Positions 37,044 through 47,600 of a stretch of 64,000 nt of DNA are shown here, piece by piece. This DNA comes from Aquabacter sp. L1I39 (GTDB lineage: Bacteria; Pseudomonadota; Alphaproteobacteria; Rhizobiales; Xanthobacteraceae): contig NZ_CP072392.1 in the NCBI RefSeq assembly GCF_017742835.1, forward strand, positions 101,444 to 165,443. The letters run 5' to 3'. Within the stretch, counting starts at the first letter, position 1; every line of letters starts with the position of its first letter. Made by a program: the position numbers and the translations under genes. Under the pieces are notes generated by a model. That model did no database searches and was not told the DNA's origin. It saw only the letters and a program-made list of their open reading frames with translations.

Positions 37044-39774
37044 TCCCATCCGGGCAGTTCAGGAGCTGAAAGCGCGGGGCTACAAGGTCCTCTTCTATCC
37101 CTTCATCATGATGGACATCCCGCCGCCCGATCCGGCGCCGTTCCCCTGGCGCGGCAGGATCACCGGCCCTGCGGCGGATGTGGCCGGGTTCTTTAACCGC
37201 CCGGCGGGGTATCTGCGCTTCATCCGCCACTGCATGACGCTCTGCGAGCAGGCGGGCGGCGTCGACGCCTTCGCCGTCGGCTCGGAGATGGTCGGCATCA
37301 ACCGCATCCGGGATGCGGGCGGGGTCTATCCTGCCGTGCCGTTCTGGCGACAGATCGCGGCGGAGGCTAAGACGCGGCTCGGGGCGAACTGCACCGTCAC
37401 CTACGCCGCCGACTGGTCGGAATACCGCTATCATGATCGGGGCGGTGCAAATGTGGACTTCCCGCTCGACGCCCTCTGGGCCGACAGCAACATCGATGCA
37501 GTCGGCATCGACGCCTATTTCCCCATCACCGACGCCGACCGCTCGCTGACCGACCCGGCGGCGATCGGCGCGGGCTGGGGTTCGGGCGAACTGATCAGCT
37601 ACTTCTATGCGAGCGAGGCCGACCGGGATCTCGGTGGGCGCGGCGCCAACCGCATCCAAGCGCCGATCACCGAACAGTTCTGGGCGCTCAAGGACCTGCG
37701 CTGGTGGTGGGACAACGCCCACACCCCGCGCGTGGCAGGCGTGCCGACGGGACCTGCGAGCGCATGGACGCCGCGGATGAAGCCGATCTGGCTCACCGAA
37801 TACGGCTTCCCGTCGGTCCATTGCTCGCCGAACCGCCCGAATGTCTTCGTCGATCCGAAATCCGCCGAGAGCTTCTACCCCTGGTACTCGAACCGATCCG
37901 TCGACCGCGTGGTCCAGCGCGTCGCCATCAAGGGCACCGAGGATTGGTGGCGCAACCTCTCGAACAATCCGTTCGACGGCCAGGGGCGGCGGATGGTCGG
38001 GCCGCGCTTCCTCTGGTGCTGGGATGCGAGGCCTTACCCCTTCTTCCCGTCGCTGAAACGGGTCTGGCAGGACGGCGACAATTATCGCCTCGGCCATTGG
38101 GTTCAGGGAAAGATCGGCAACATGCAGCTCTCCGAGATCGTGCGCGATCTGTGCCTTCGCGCCGGGCTTTCCAATGCCGACATCGACGTGACGAGCCTCA
38201 CTGACGAGGTGTCCGGCTACGTGGTGTCAGAGCGCAAGTCGCTGCGCGAGATGATCTCCGTCCTGCAGACCGCGTTCTTCTTCGACGCTGTGGAGAGCGG
38301 CGGGGTGCTGCGCTTCGTCAAGCGCGGCGGCGGCACCATCGTCGCCATCGACGGCAACGATCTCGGCGCGGCGGAAGGCGATGGCGACCGGGCGCGCATC
38401 CGCATCGAGCGCGCGCAGGATGTCGAACTGCCGATCTCGATCGATGTCGTGCATCTCGACGAGGCCCGCGACTACCAGAGTTCGACCGTCACGGGCCGGC
38501 GGCAGCTTGGCACATCGCGCAGCGTCACGACCTTCTCGCTGCCGCTGATCCTCTCGGTCGAGGAAGCCCAGACCATCGCCCAGCGCGCGCTCCGGGAGAT
38601 CTGGCAAGGCCGCGTCACGCTGGAAGCCAAGCTGCCGACCCGGGCCATCCGCATCGATCCGACCGACGTGATTGAAGTGCCGGTCGATGGCGCGATCCGC
38701 CGCTTCCGGGTGACGTCCGTGACCTATGGCAAGCCGGGGCTCGTGCTGGTGCGCGGCGTCGCGACCGATGGCGACCTGCCGCAGTTCGTCACCGTTCCGA
38801 CCGGATCGGGCGACCTGCAGCCGAACGTGCCCGACACCGCCGCGCCGACGCGGGTCGAACTGATGGACCTGCCGTTGCTGACGGAAGCCGAGGCAGGCGA
38901 AGCGACCTCGTTCTACATGGCCGCGTGCTCGCTCGGCGGCGCGCCGTTCCGGGGCGTCTCGCTGTTTCGGCCCACAGCGGACGGGCTCGACTACACCGTC
39001 TCTGGCGTCGCCGACGTGGCCTCGGTGATCGGCGACGCCGTGACCGCGCTGGCGCCGGGACCGGCGCATGTCTGGGACAATGGCAACACTGTCGAGGTGC
39101 AACTCGCCTTCGGCTCGCTCGAAAGCTTGCCCGATGCCCGTATCCTCGATGGCGCGAACGGCGCGCTGATCAATGGCGAGATCATCCAGTTCGCCAACGC
39201 GGTGCTGATCGGGCCGGGACGCTATCGACTCTCACGCCTGCTGCGCGGGCGGCTCGGGACGGAGCACCGGATCGCGACACATCCGATCGGCTCGCGCTTC
39301 GTGCTGCTCGATCCCGGCCGGCTTGAGCGGCCGACCTTCTCGGCTTCCAGCATTGGCCTCGCCATCGCCTGGCGTTTCGCGCCGGCGCCGCAGGGGCCGA
39401 CCGGCGATCAGTCCGGACAGATCAGCTTTGCGAATGGCGGCGAGGCCCTGAAGCCATGGTCGCCCGCGCATGTGCGGGGCGCGCGCAATGGCGCGGGCGA
39501 TCTGTCGATCAGCTGGGTCCGCCGCACCCGCTATGGCGGCTGGTGGCGCGATCTGACGGATGTTCCCGTCAACGAAGAGACCGAGCGCTACGAGGTCGAC
39601 GTGATGAACGGCGCGACCGTGGTGCGCACGCTTCCCGCGTCCGCGCCTGCCGCGATCTACACCGCCGCCCAGCAGGTCACCGATTTCGGATCGGCGCAGG
39701 CGAGCGTCACCGTCCGCGTCGTCCAGCTCTCGACCGCGATCGGACGTGGCACGCCGGCCGTGGCGACGCTCTGA
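37042..39774 (+). pseudogene. Phage tail host-specificity protein (GTA-TIM and phage-tail-3 domains), 5' truncated
   Basis: The open frame begins inside the protein at about 37042 (DPIRAVQELKARGYKVLFYP) with no start codon of its own. ATG 37108 is the first ATG and would give 888 residues. The visible part has a glycoside-hydrolase-like TIM barrel (GTA_TIM: AFAVGSEMVGI, YAADWSEY, SNIDAVGIDAYFP, WLTEYGFPS) to residue ~310. A phage-tail-3-like region and a C-terminal beta region with LSRLLRGRLGTEHRIATHP follow. Intact homologues (the GTA baseplate 'megatron', gp15-like) have several hundred more N-terminal residues. Deletion upstream also removed the tail genes. Confidence 0.8.
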
Positions 39775-39817
39775 CCCCGATCATCTGACGCCGGCCATCT
39801 GATCCCGAAACCCGACC

Positions 39818-39840
39818 AAGGCGCTCCGACCGAGCGCCTT
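39818..39840 (+). promoter_or_regulatory. Nine-bp hairpin between phage tail genes
   Basis: AAGGCGCTC (39818-39826), CGACC, GAGCGCCTT (39832-39840): a perfect stem immediately before the AAGGAG ribosome site of the DUF2793 gene. No T-run follows. It may terminate or attenuate transcripts or shield the 5' end of the downstream message. Confidence 0.4.
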
Positions 39841-39852
39841 GAAGGAGCCGTC

Positions 39853-40551
39853 ATGACCACACCGAACCTTGGCCTTCCCTTCATCCTGCAGGGGCAGGCG
39901 CAGAAGGAGGTTACACATAACGAGGCGCTGATCCGGCTCGATGCGCTCGTGCAGGGCAGCGTGCGCAGCCGGACGCTGACAACCCCGCCCGGATCACCTG
40001 TCAACGGCGAGCGCTGGATCGTGCCCTCCGGCGCGACCGGCGCATGGGCCGGACAAGCGGGCCGGATCGCCCACTGGAACGTCAATGCCTGGGCGTTCTA
40101 CGTGCCCGTCACCGGCTGGCGCTATGATGTCGAGGACGAGCGGCTCACGGTCGTCTGGGCGGACGCCGAATGGCGCGATCGCATCGTCGGCACGCCCAAT
40201 GGCGGCGCGATCCGGCTGGTGGCGCTTGAGCAAGAACTCGTTCTGACCGGCGCCTTCGTCGACACGACCACCGCCGTGATCGCCGACCGCATGATCGTGC
40301 TGGCCGTTGCCTCGCGAACCACCCAAGCGATCACAGGTGCAACATCCTACTCGGTAGGCGTCGCCGGCAACACCAGCCAGTTCGGCGGCTCGCTCGGCAT
40401 CGCGGTTGGTTCGAACAACATCGGCGTGATCGGCCCGACCGCCTTCTACGCCAACACGCCGATCCGGGTCACGGCGGCTGGCGGCAACTTCACGGCAGGC
40501 CGCGTGCGCGTCGTCCTCTACGCGCTCGCCTTCACTGCGCCGACCGCGTGA
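39853..40551 (+). CDS. DUF2793 phage tail/fibre-associated protein
   Basis: 232 residues. The N-terminal DUF2793 module (PNLGLPFILQGQAQKEVTHNE, ALIRLDALVQGSV, PPGSPVNGERWIV, GQAGRIAHW) occupies residues 1-~105. The C-terminal ~120 residues form a beta-rich tip domain (SYSVGVAGNTSQFGG, NTPIRVTAAGG, VRVVLYALAFTAP). Proteins with this module follow the host-specificity protein in alphaproteobacterial phages and probably belong to the tail tip. AAGGAG precedes the ATG. Confidence 0.85.
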   Translation: MTTPNLGLPFILQGQAQKEVTHNEALIRLDALVQGSVRSRTLTTPPGSPVNGERWIVPSGATGAWAGQAGRIAHWNVNAWAFYVPVTGWRYDVEDERLTVVWADAEWRDRIVGTPNGGAIRLVALEQELVLTGAFVDTTTAVIADRMIVLAVASRTTQAITGATSYSVGVAGNTSQFGGSLGIAVGSNNIGVIGPTAFYANTPIRVTAAGGNFTAGRVRVVLYALAFTAPTA

Positions 40552-40579
40552 TCTGAACCCCAATACTCAGGAGATTGCG

Positions 40580-42790
40580 ATGAAGAAGGATCTGCTCTGG
40601 CCGAGCGCGCCAGGCGGCGGCGCTGACGTGCCCGGCGGCATCGCGGGCCATGTGCGCGGCGCTGCCCTGGAGGATCAGGATGGCCGCGTCGCGCCGATGG
40701 TCAGCATTCTTGGCGCGCCCACGAAGTTCCGCGACGCCTTCGAGGCGTTCGACACGACCACGCGCTGGAACGCCGTCCAGATCGCGCCCGGCGACATCGT
40801 GCAGGTCGACGGCAATGTCGCGGGCGCGAGCTATCTCGTGATCTCGAAGGACCCGCTTTCCGAGGCGACCGAAACCATCATCGAGACGCTCGACAGCTTC
40901 ACCATGCCCGTGCGCGTCGCCGCTGGCATCTCGCTGTCGCAGCGGATCAACGGGCAGGAGTTCTCGCTGGAGCTCGTCTCGACCGATGACTGGCCGGGCG
41001 TCGTGCCGCTCGTTCCGGCAGGCCCGGTCACCATCGGCTCGATCTCCCAGGCGGCCACGACGCTCAGCGTCACGACCGCTGCGCCGCATGGCCTCAGGAT
41101 CGGCGAGCGAGTCTCGATCTTCGGCGTCCCCGACAGCCGCCTCAACTATCCCTGTCTTACCATCGCGACGACGCCGACGCCCACGAGCTTTACCGCCACG
41201 GCCGGACCGCAAGGCACGATCCCCTCGGTGACGGCCGGACCGTTCACAAGCGGCTCCATCATCAAGGCCGATCCGCTGGGCTATGCCCGCAACGGATCGA
41301 GCCTCGTCTTCGAGGGTACGACCGCGACGAACGAGAGCTACTACGTCCGCTCCGAGGGCGGCGATGCGCTGCCGTCGGGCACGATCGCAGGCAACCATGC
41401 CGCTGCCTTCTCGGTGTCGACGGCCGCCACCCAGCTGGTCGCGGCGGCGGGGGCCTATGCGTTCGCGCCAGCCGCCCTGTTCGAGATCCTGCCCCAGCTC
41501 GAAAAGGTCACCTTCAGCGGCTCTGCCATCGACAGCGCCGGCGCGATCTCGGCCATGTTCAAGCGCACGCAGGTCGTCCCCAATCCGGCCCGCGACTACA
41601 AGCTTCGCCTGCGCGCCAAGAACCACCGGTCTCTGTCACGCCCCGTCGGCAGAATCGTCTCCGCGGCCAAGGCGGGTTCGGCGACGGTGACCATCACCTT
41701 CGACCAGCCGCACGGACTGACGGTCGCCGATCTCGTGGTGGTCTTCGGCATCCGCGATCAGGTGAACTTCGCCAATCTGGCGATCCCGACCGCCGTCGCA
41801 AGCGTGCCCAACGCCACGACGATCACGATTCCCATCGGCGCATCGGCGACCGCGACGTCCTTTGGCGGCGTCGTCATCCGGGTGAATGGCGGCGTGTTCG
41901 GAGCGCCCATCGGCCAGGTCGCGCAATCGGTCGCCCGCACCGCGAATGTGCTGACGATCACCGGTTCGGCCGCCTGGTCCGGACTGCAGATCGGCCAGTA
42001 CGTCAATCTGCATGGCGTGCGCGACGCCGTGTCCGGAGCCGATCTCGGGCTTGACGGACCCTACCGCGTGCGCGATGCCGCAACGACCACGCTCATCCTC
42101 GAACCCATCGGAGCAGCCCCGACTGGCGCCGATATCGTCACCACGAACTGCGGCGGCGCGGTCCTTCCGCGCACAGATTTCCGGGTGCATTTCATCCGTG
42201 TGATGGAGTTCACGCGCCTCATCACTGAATCCATTGGCGGCTTCGGACGGGCCGACCAGATGGATGCTGCGCCGGTCCTGGTCACGAATGCCGTCTCGGC
42301 GGTCACCGTGACCGGTGGCGTCGCGCAGGACGCTGTCGCGGGCAACCCTGTCGGGATCGGCGCGCGCGCCGCCAACGCCAACCAGGAGGCGATGTCGGCG
42401 ACCGGCGATCTCGTGCACCTCATGGCGACGATGATCGGCGCGCTCGTCAACAAGCCGTTCTCGATCCCCGAGGCCGATTGGACCTATGCGCCAGCCGGCG
42501 TGATCGCCAACACGGCGGATGTGGTGATCGCCGCTGCCGCCGGTGCTGGCATCCGCCGCTATGTCACCGCGATCCAGGTGATCAACACCAACGCGGTCGC
42601 AACCGAGTTCGTGATCAAGGACGGCGCCACGGTGATCTGGCGCATCTGGCTGCCCGCCAGCATGACGACGCCGTGGGACATCGACTTCCCCACGCCACTG
42701 CGCTCCAGCGCCAATGCCGCGCTCAACGCCGCCGCCATCACCAGCGGAGCCAGTATCTATCTCGACGCGCAGGGCTACACCGCGCCCTGA
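40580..42790 (+). CDS. Large phage structural protein, probable tail fibre or tip
   Basis: 736 residues, AGGAGA upstream of ATG. It starts MKKDLLWPSAPGGG and is rich in Ala, Thr, Val and Gly. Repeated short beta motifs recur, e.g. VTITFDQPHGLTVADLVVVFG, LSVTTAAPHGLRIGERVSIFG and LTITGSAAWSGLQIGQYVNLHG, i.e. three copies of a PHGL-x(4)-V-x-V/I-F/H-G theme at roughly 150, 380 and 460. No enzyme motif is visible. Position between DUF2793 and the lysis genes and the absence of a signal peptide suggest a virion fibre or adhesin subunit. Naming beyond that is not supported. Confidence 0.6.
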   Translation: MKKDLLWPSAPGGGADVPGGIAGHVRGAALEDQDGRVAPMVSILGAPTKFRDAFEAFDTTTRWNAVQIAPGDIVQVDGNVAGASYLVISKDPLSEATETIIETLDSFTMPVRVAAGISLSQRINGQEFSLELVSTDDWPGVVPLVPAGPVTIGSISQAATTLSVTTAAPHGLRIGERVSIFGVPDSRLNYPCLTIATTPTPTSFTATAGPQGTIPSVTAGPFTSGSIIKADPLGYARNGSSLVFEGTTATNESYYVRSEGGDALPSGTIAGNHAAAFSVSTAATQLVAAAGAYAFAPAALFEILPQLEKVTFSGSAIDSAGAISAMFKRTQVVPNPARDYKLRLRAKNHRSLSRPVGRIVSAAKAGSATVTITFDQPHGLTVADLVVVFGIRDQVNFANLAIPTAVASVPNATTITIPIGASATATSFGGVVIRVNGGVFGAPIGQVAQSVARTANVLTITGSAAWSGLQIGQYVNLHGVRDAVSGADLGLDGPYRVRDAATTTLILEPIGAAPTGADIVTTNCGGAVLPRTDFRVHFIRVMEFTRLITESIGGFGRADQMDAAPVLVTNAVSAVTVTGGVAQDAVAGNPVGIGARAANANQEAMSATGDLVHLMATMIGALVNKPFSIPEADWTYAPAGVIANTADVVIAAAAGAGIRRYVTAIQVINTNAVATEFVIKDGATVIWRIWLPASMTTPWDIDFPTPLRSSANAALNAAAITSGASIYLDAQGYTAP

Positions 42791-42937
42791 ACCGCCCCCG
42801 ACTTGGGCTTTGGCCACAGGCGCGCACACGGCGCGATAGTCCCACGCCCGCATGTCTGGCGCAGCCGCGCTCGCATTGGCCACACGGCGCGCCCTGTGCG
42901 CCACCACGGGCCAACCCGAAAACCAGAGGAAGAAACC

Positions 42938-43279
42938 ATGCCCGCAGCAGCTGCGGCGGCCGTCACCGTCGCCCCTGAAACCTTGACGATCACATGGCTG
43001 GTCGCTGGCGGGATCATTGCCGAACTCCTGATCCTGATCGTCTTCTTCGTCCGGGTGGCCTGGTGGCTGTCCCACCGCTTCACGTTGATCGACGCGACCC
43101 TTGCCGCGAACGCCAAGGAGATCGTCGCGCTCAAAGCGGATGTCTCCAATGACATCGCCGGCCGCAAGGTCGTGGCCGAGGCCCGCACCGACATCGCCCA
43201 GATAAAGGCGACGTTGAGCGAGTTTCGAGAACGCATCGACCGGATCGAAGCCAATGAGGATGGGCGCAAGCACGCCTGA
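42938..43279 (+). CDS. Small phage membrane protein with coiled coil (hypothetical)
   Basis: 113 residues from ATG 42938 (AGAGGAAG upstream). One membrane helix (ITWLVAGGIIAELLILIVFFVRV) is at residues ~18-40. A charged helical segment that could form a coiled coil follows (LAANAKEIVALKADVSND, then IAQIKATLSEFRERIDRIEANE). Its place before the endolysin suggests a lysis-related or tail-associated role. Longer upstream starts lack a ribosome site. No family name is certain. Confidence 0.65.
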   Translation: MPAAAAAAVTVAPETLTITWLVAGGIIAELLILIVFFVRVAWWLSHRFTLIDATLAANAKEIVALKADVSNDIAGRKVVAEARTDIAQIKATLSEFRERIDRIEANEDGRKHA

Positions 43280-43393
43280 TCCGCCGCCCTCAACCCCAAC
43301 CGCAACCCGACCGAAAGCCCGCCCCCAACAGCAATCCGGAACGGATTGCGTTCCGCAATCCTATGCCGGGCTTCGTCGTTTCAGGAGGTCGCA

Positions 43394-43963
43394 ATGCTGC
43401 CTGCCCAATACCTATGGCTCGAAGCCAAGCCCGGCCCGCGCATGATCGTCGAAGCGCTGAAGGAATTCGGCACCCTCGAAGCGCCCGGCACCGCCGACAA
43501 TCCGAAGATCATCAGCTGGCAGGCGGAACTCGAAGCCGCCGGGCTCGGCCGCGCCTATGCCGGCGTCTACCGCCACGACGCAATCCCGTGGTGCGGCCTG
43601 TTCATGGCGATTGTTGCCCACCGCGCGAACATCGAACGCCGCCCAGAGCGCAACCCGCCGCGCCTCTATCTCGCAGCCCACGAATGGGCGTCCTTCGGCG
43701 TCTCGGTTCCGAAGGGCGCGGCTGCACTGGGCGATGTGCTCGTCTTCAAGCGCAAGGGCGGCGGGCATGTCGGCCTCTATGTCGGCCACGACGCCTCAGC
43801 CTTCCACGTTCTCGGCGGCAATCAATCCGATCGCGTGATGCTTTCCCGGCTCTCAAAGCAGCGCCTCGTGGTGGTGCGCCGCCCGGCCTATCGCGCCAAG
43901 CCCGCGAACGTCCGCCCGATCCCTCTCGCTGCGAGCGGAAGCCTCTCCGTCAACGAGGCCTGA
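43394..43963 (+). CDS. Phage endolysin-like TIGR02594/NlpC-P60-type hydrolase
   Basis: 189 residues from ATG 43394, with a strong AGGAGG at 43382-43387. The catalytic Cys is in PWCGLFMAIVAH (Cys near 67) and the likely His in GGGHVGLYVG (near 125), followed by VLGGNQSDRV. This is the TIGR02594/CHAP-like arrangement of cell-wall amidases or peptidases. It carries no signal peptide, so release would need the holin encoded next. It is part of a lysis cassette with holin and spanins. Confidence 0.82.
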   Translation: MLPAQYLWLEAKPGPRMIVEALKEFGTLEAPGTADNPKIISWQAELEAAGLGRAYAGVYRHDAIPWCGLFMAIVAHRANIERRPERNPPRLYLAAHEWASFGVSVPKGAAALGDVLVFKRKGGGHVGLYVGHDASAFHVLGGNQSDRVMLSRLSKQRLVVVRRPAYRAKPANVRPIPLAASGSLSVNEA

Positions 43964-43987
43964 TCCAACCCAACCAAGGAGACTATT

Positions 43988-44185
43988 ATGAACGCCGTTC
44001 TTCAGTTCGGTGCGGGCTACCGCACCTACATCATCGCCGCCGTGCTCGTGCTGGTCGTCGTCGTCGAGAAGGGCCTCGGCATCGATGTGCCGGGCGTCGA
44101 TGTCGGTTCCGACTGGCTCACCCACGTCCTGGCCGCGCTCGGCCTCGGCACGCTGCGCGCCGGGATCAACGGAGCGAACAAGTGA
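43988..44185 (+). CDS. Small holin-like membrane protein
   Basis: 65 residues with one clear membrane helix (TYIIAAVLVLVVVVEKGLGI) and a second weaker hydrophobic stretch (LTHVLAALGLGTLRAGI). Size, polarity and position after the endolysin and before the spanins fit a class II-type holin. Its stop overlaps the next start (GTGA at 44182-44185). Confidence 0.65.
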   Translation: MNAVLQFGAGYRTYIIAAVLVLVVVVEKGLGIDVPGVDVGSDWLTHVLAALGLGTLRAGINGANK

Positions 44186-44415
44186 CCGGCTGGATCGCTC
44201 TTGTCCTCATCGTCGCGGTGGTCATCGCCACCGCGGCCATCTTCGCCGTCGGCCGAAAAGCGGGCGTCGCCACTGAGGCGGCGAAAGCCCGCGAGGCCGA
44301 ACTCAAATCCCAGAAGGAGGCCTCCGATGCAAAAGACCGCATGCTCGAAGCAGGCGCTGCCGCTCCTCGTGATCGCGACGCTCTCGCTGACCGCCTGCGC
44401 GACGGCACCTTCTAG
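44182..44415 (+). CDS. Putative inner-membrane spanin (Rz-like)
   Basis: 77 residues from GTG 44182. An N-terminal membrane anchor (WIALVLIVAVVIATAAIFAVG) is followed by a short charged helix (KAREAELKSQKEASDAKDRMLEA), the plan of an i-spanin. The last third of the gene is overlapped in another frame by a lipoprotein gene, the hallmark of Rz/Rz1 pairs. It is shorter than phage lambda Rz. Confidence 0.65.
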   Translation: MTGWIALVLIVAVVIATAAIFAVGRKAGVATEAAKAREAELKSQKEASDAKDRMLEAGAAAPRDRDALADRLRDGTF

Positions 44416-44593
44416 ACGCGTTGTCGTCTGCCCGCCGGTCGCGGCTTACGACCGCGCATTCCAGGCACGCCTTGCCGATGAAATCCAGCGCCTGCCACCC
44501 GGCGCGGCGGTTGAACAGGCGATGCTGGATTATGCCCGCCTGCGCGATCAGGCGCGGGCATGCTTGCATGGAAGGACTTCTGATCGACGTTAG
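44327..44593 (+). CDS. Putative outer-membrane spanin lipoprotein (Rz1-like), nested start
   Basis: 88 residues from ATG 44327, with AAGGAGG at 44314-44320 inside the i-spanin gene. A lipoprotein signal with lipobox LTAC (Cys near residue 24) leads to a short periplasmic part (APSRRVVVCPPVAAYDRAFQARL). Start within and stop beyond the i-spanin gene is the usual embedded spanin layout. Together with the i-spanin it would fuse inner and outer membranes during lysis. Confidence 0.68.
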   Translation: MQKTACSKQALPLLVIATLSLTACATAPSRRVVVCPPVAAYDRAFQARLADEIQRLPPGAAVEQAMLDYARLRDQARACLHGRTSDRR

Positions 44594-44666
44594 GCCAATT
44601 CACGCTTTGAAAACACCAGTTACTCGACCAAAAAAATGCGTTAACATTTTTTCGGAGGGTTTACTT

Positions 44667-47600
44667 ATGTCACAAGAGGCAGAGTCAGGGTTTTGGCCGC
44701 TTGTCGACTTTGTCGACGCTCTTGATAATCCGCTCGCCGAGTTCCTGCCTGTCGACGGTCTCGGTGTGCTCGATGAAATCCTAGTTTCAAGCGTCTGGAC
44801 AGATCTCGATGAAAGCGGCTTCACCTTGGGTGCCGAGTTTCGCCTCGGTAGACTCGGCACGCTCGGCTTGCCAGGGCTTAGCCAATTCAAGCTGTCGCTA
44901 AATCCTGACGCACTGGCCGAAGGTCGTCTCTTCCTCGGCGACGATCCTTATCTCATGCTGAAGGATATCGAGGTCTCACTTCAGGTCGCACCTGAAATAC
45001 TCCGCGACGCAAATGGGAACGGCTCGGTTATTTCAGCAGAGTGCGGGGTTCGGTTCGACCGAGAGGGATTTCACTTTTTAAGCTTTGGTGAAGTTTCGCT
45101 TGCCAATGCACGGATCGCCGGGACGGAGATCGCGGTTACGCTGAACGAGATCCACATCGATCTGGCGGCAAGCGATTTTCTGAAGGTCCGCAGCGGCTTC
45201 ATCACGCTTCCGATGCTGAAAGACTCTGCGGGCAACGCGCTTAAACTTGACGGCGAAGCTATCTCGATTGGGCGAGACGGACCGAGCGGAACCTTCGAGC
45301 GCGCGGCAGGGGCGCCCTTGGCCTTCAAGCTGGGGGATTTCGACTGCGAGATTGATGAGGCGCAAGTCCGCCTAGACCGCGGTCAGTTGGTCGACGTATC
45401 ACTGACCGGTCGGCTGGACCTCCACAAGTTTTTGCAGGACGACGATAATGACGGATGGGTCGCCGTCGAATTCTCGATCGGCCCGAACGGACTATGTGCA
45501 GCACTGTCGCGCGACGTTCCACTTCTCGAGATGAAGCTGGATGGTCTGCTTGACCTTCAGGTGAATAGCATTCGGCTCGAGTCCGGCAGTGCGGCCAGGC
45601 CAACCGCGCTCTGGTTGTCGGGCAGCCTCACCCCGAAGGTCGACAGTATAGAGGGTAGTTGGCCAACACTTGAATTCGTTGATCTTGGCATCGACGCGCA
45701 GGGTGGAATCCGTCTGGCAAAGGGCGCCTCGATCGCTACCACACAGCCCTTTGTCCTGACCTGGAATTTCCTGAAGCTGACGGTGACGGCATTCAGCCTT
45801 CAACGCCCTGAGGATGCGCCTGCAGATCTCGAGCTACGCCTCAGCGCGGGCGTAGAGGTGATTGCCGGTCTTCCTGCCGGCGCTTCGGTAGATGGCCTGG
45901 TGGCTCGTTGGAGCAGCGCCAAGCCTGTGTCTGTCAGCTTTAACGGCATCGGCATCCATTTCGGCACGCCCGGAGGCTTCCAGTTCGCTGCGAGCGTCGC
46001 TTGGAACGAAAGCCGACAAGCGCTAACAGGTACAGGACATCTTGATATTCCGGCCCTCGACATACGGCTTGACGCAGTGATCGAGGCGGCAAAGGATCCG
46101 ACGGAAGACACTAACACCTTGTTTCTTGCTGCCGAGGCCGAGCTAATCCCCGGCGGCATTCCAATCGGCACCAGCGGTCTGTCTTTATATGCTGTCTCAG
46201 GACTTCTGGCCTATAATCTCGCTCTCAAGCTTCCAAACAATAGCCCACGTCGGTTCTTTGATGCATTCATGGAACATCCCGTCGGCAGTTTCTCCGCTCC
46301 GACGAAGTGGAAAACATCTAAGGGATCCAACGCGCTGGGCCTAGGCGTCGTGATCGGGACTGCGGACGATGGTTGGCTGTTCTCAGCCCGTGGCGCGTTG
46401 ATGGTCAGCTTCCCGGATCTGGCGATACTGCTGACCGCGACAGGGGATCTTTTGCGCGAGCGTCGGCGGCTCAACGATGGTGAGCAGGGAAATCTAGCAG
46501 CCGTTCTTGCGATACTCCCCGCTGAGCAGCTCTTGCGGCTAGATTTCGCCGCGCAATGGGCAAGTCCACCACTGTTTGAGACGCAAGGAGCCGGTGGAGG
46601 CGAGTTTCGGACGAATCGCCCGGGAGATTTCAAGATCTGGCTCGGCCAGAATCCATCCGTCGGTGCGCCCGTCTATGCGCGTGCGATCAAGCTCGGCTCA
46701 GAGTGGATGCTGAACTCGGAATACTGGTTCGGACTCGATGCGCGCAGGCAGGCGGAAGCGGGCTTCCGTTCGCGGTTCGAACTACGTGCCGGAGGGAGTG
46801 CAATCTATGCCGAGATTGTCGCGCATGTCGGTGGGGACGCCGTCCTGTCTTGGCGACCGGACCAATTCGAAGGTGGGCTTGTACTTCGGGGTAGAGCGAG
46901 GCTTGCCGCTGGTGGCCTATCGCTAACCATTGGCCTCGATGCTGGTGTTGATGTGCAGATCGATCGGCCGCTACTGTTTGAGATTTTTCTCAAGGCTTGC
47001 ATCGAGATCGACTTGGGGTTCGACGAATTCGAGATATGTCTAGCTCATGCCTTCCGCTGGCGGAAAGACGAGCATCCCGAGTTACCAAGGATGCTTCATG
47101 GGCTCAGCGCTGTTCCTCGACACTGGGCACCCTTGGAGCAGCTTGCCAATGAGGTGCCGTTGGGCAACGGTATTGTTCTTCACCCTCTCTCCGTTGAGCC
47201 TAACGGTTCTGTTGATCTAGGAATAGTTCAGCCGCACAGCGAATTGGTGCTTGAGTTCTCAAAGAGCCTCTTCATCGCGCCATCGGTCTTGAACTCAGTG
47301 GCTCTCAACGATGTCGCCACGCCCTATCCGCAAAGCATCGGATCGAAGTCGGGGTGGATGGCGAAGTGGTCGTTGGAAGGCCTCGAATTGCTTGACCTCA
47401 CCGATGGGAGGGCTGTGGACCTCTTTGGGACGTTCACCCGTTCTCCAGTGTCTGAGCCAGGCAGGACGTTTTCGCCGCGCCCCCCCAATACTGAACTCGG
47501 GTTGCTGTCGTCCCGGCGCTTTGGTCAGGACGGGTCGCTCGGTGGCGGCGGTGCCGAGAATGCCCCCCCGATAGACTGCACACCAAAGGAAACTGAGGTG

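Noticed and set aside
44421..44666. Upstream extension of cargo gene 1 into the spanin region
   Set aside because: The extra residues are a frame shadow of the spanin gene; ATG 44667 has a strong GGAGGG site.
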